Below, piece by piece: positions 63,100 through 64,000 of a stretch of 64,000 nt of DNA. Position numbers and translations under genes: made by a program. Origin of the DNA: Cytophagales bacterium (GTDB lineage Bacteria; Pseudomonadota; Gammaproteobacteria; Burkholderiales; Burkholderiaceae_C); NCBI GenBank assembly GCA_030054145.1, contig JASGCK010000005.1:124001-188000 (forward strand). Reading direction: 5' to 3'. The notes beneath the pieces were generated by a model that ran no database searches, was not told the DNA's origin, and worked only from the letters and a program-made list of their open reading frames with translations. Numbering within the stretch: position 1 is the stretch's first letter; the number at the start of each line of letters is the position of its first letter.

Positions 63100-64000
63100 T
63101 TACTTACCAATACAAAACTTAGAAAAAATCTCGCCCAGCAGATCGTCGGGGGTGAACTCGCCTGTGATGCTGGACAGATCGTTCAGCGCGAGGCGCAGCT
63201 CTTCGGCAATCACTTCTAGCGCGGGGGCTTTGACTGCTAGATGCGCACGAGCCAGCTCTAGGTGTGCGCCCACACCTTGCAGGGCATGGACATGGCGCTG
63301 GCGGGCGATAAAGAGGCCTTCGGGCGCCGCTTGCCAGCCAACGGCTTTGAGAATGGTCGAGCGTAGGTCGTTCAAGCCAGCGCCTGTTTTTGCCGAGAGC
63401 TTCACGCCTCGGGTGGCAAGCCAATGGGGGGCCGCAGAATTTAAATCCGCCTTGTTCCACACGTCAATCACCGTGCGGCTTGTGGGCAGGCGTGCTCGCA
63501 AAGCCTCGTCCCGCTTGGCGTGCGCGGCATCGCTTTGTTTTGTGAGGTCATGCAAAAACACAATCACATCCGCTGACTCGATGTGCTGCCACGCGCGTGC
63601 GATGCCAATTTTTTCGACCTCATCAATCGGTTTATCCGCCGCGCCAACGCTGGCATCGTCGCGCAAACCCGCTGTATCGAGCACGTGTACGGGCACGCCT
63701 TCAATTTGAATGGTTTGCTGCACCACGTCGCGCGTTGTGCCGGCAATGGGCGTGACGATGGCTAGCTCCGCGCCTGCCAGTGCATTCAGTAGAGAGCTTT
63801 TGCCCGCATTGGGTTGCCCCGCAATCACCAGCTTGATGCCCTCGCGCAAGAGCGCGCCTTGCGTGGTGCACTGCATCACGGCGGCTAGCTGGGTTTGTAG
63901 CTTTTGCAGCTGGCCGCGTGCGTCGGCTTGCTGCAAAAAATCGATATCTTCTTCGGGGAAATCTAGCGTCGCCTCAACCAGCATCCGCAGGTGAACGAGC
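63100..64000 (-). CDS. mnmE: tRNA modification GTPase MnmE (C-terminal part, start outside window)
   Basis: The frame is open to the window edge. About 300 C-terminal residues are present with the G domain (Walker [17 protein letters not shown], switch [18 protein letters not shown]) and the invariant C-terminus FSKFCIGK containing the catalytic cysteine. With MnmG it installs cmnm5 on U34 of tRNAs, the same nucleoside that MnmA (encoded at 7872) thiolates. Confidence 0.97.
   Translation of the reverse strand, partial: LVHLRMLVEATLDFPEEDIDFLQQADARGQLQKLQTQLAAVMQCTTQGALLREGIKLVIAGQPNAGKSSLLNALAGAELAIVTPIAGTTRDVVQQTIQIEGVPVHVLDTAGLRDDASVGAADKPIDEVEKIGIARAWQHIESADVIVFLHDLTKQSDAAHAKRDEALRARLPTSRTVIDVWNKADLNSAAPHWLATRGVKLSAKTGAGLNDLRSTILKAVGWQAAPEGLFIARQRHVHALQGVGAHLELARAHLAVKAPALEVIAEELRLALNDLSSITGEFTPDDLLGEIFSKFCIGK

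Overview
The window is a compact, gene-dense chromosomal segment of a betaproteobacterium, most likely a Burkholderiales/Comamonadaceae-type organism. The reasons are a complete minus-strand gsp (type II secretion) operon, a stand-alone homocysteine-methyltransferase half of MetH, the surA-lptD-phosphotransferase order, a DUF2917 protein, and dispersed palindromes with CCGTTCGGGCTGAGC-type arms. This placement is an inference from gene content, not a database result. No rRNA, tRNA, CRISPR array or complete IS element was seen. No gap longer than about 300 bases lacks a gene or a described remnant.

Layout. 1-5960: end of rodA, a beta-hydroxyacid dehydrogenase, a myo-inositol oxygenase with all six iron ligands, then a rearranged zone. 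In that zone fragments of the oxygenase gene and of a CREST-like membrane gene are repeated around a DUF4143 ATPase and an HTH regulator, followed by a YiaA-like protein and a frameshifted mini-gene. 5985-11371: MFS-PlsC fusion, mnmA, queC, an EF-hand protein, a 5'-nucleotidase and a small possible nuclease-domain protein. 11427-26116: gspGHIJKLMNDE-(R-M)-F on the minus strand plus divergent gspC; a 1459-residue restriction-methylase sits exactly between gspE and gspF. 26121-31424: ilvA, a higBA toxin-antitoxin pair, an OsmC protein, a rhodanese, the MetH N-terminal half and a barnase/barstar-like pair. 31468-43674: rsmA-surA-lptD, an AmgK-like kinase, rsmE, a TPR glycosyltransferase-like protein, a DMT transporter, ugpA/ugpE without ugpB or ugpC, DUF2917 and a LysR regulator. 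43703-47025: fbp followed by an AT-richer accessory island: a DUF5397 protein, a second copy of the fbp 3' end inside an inverted repeat, and a two-gene cassette resembling RexA/RexB. 47026-51000: plsY, fabF, acpP and an O-GlcNAc-transferase-like protein. 51008-58482: parE, an inserted two-gene restriction-modification system, a lytic transglycosylase and parC. 58479-64000: a DUF3800 remnant, uppP, a pseudouridine synthase, a photolyase, crcB, a HEPN/MNT pair and the 3' end of mnmE.

The main biological theme is the way accessory genes are threaded into housekeeping operons. Two restriction systems lie in operon junctions (gspE/gspF and parE/parC), keeping tight spacing with their neighbours. 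Four or five small toxin or defence modules (HigBA, RNase/barstar, HEPN/MNT, the RexAB-like pair, a PBECR-like protein) fill other junctions. Short copies of host-gene 3' ends flank two inserts (after the oxygenase gene and after fbp). The fbp copy differs from the intact gene only at synonymous third positions, which points to import from a related lineage rather than simple duplication. The RexAB-like cassette in the fbp island is the strongest candidate for a poorly described system.
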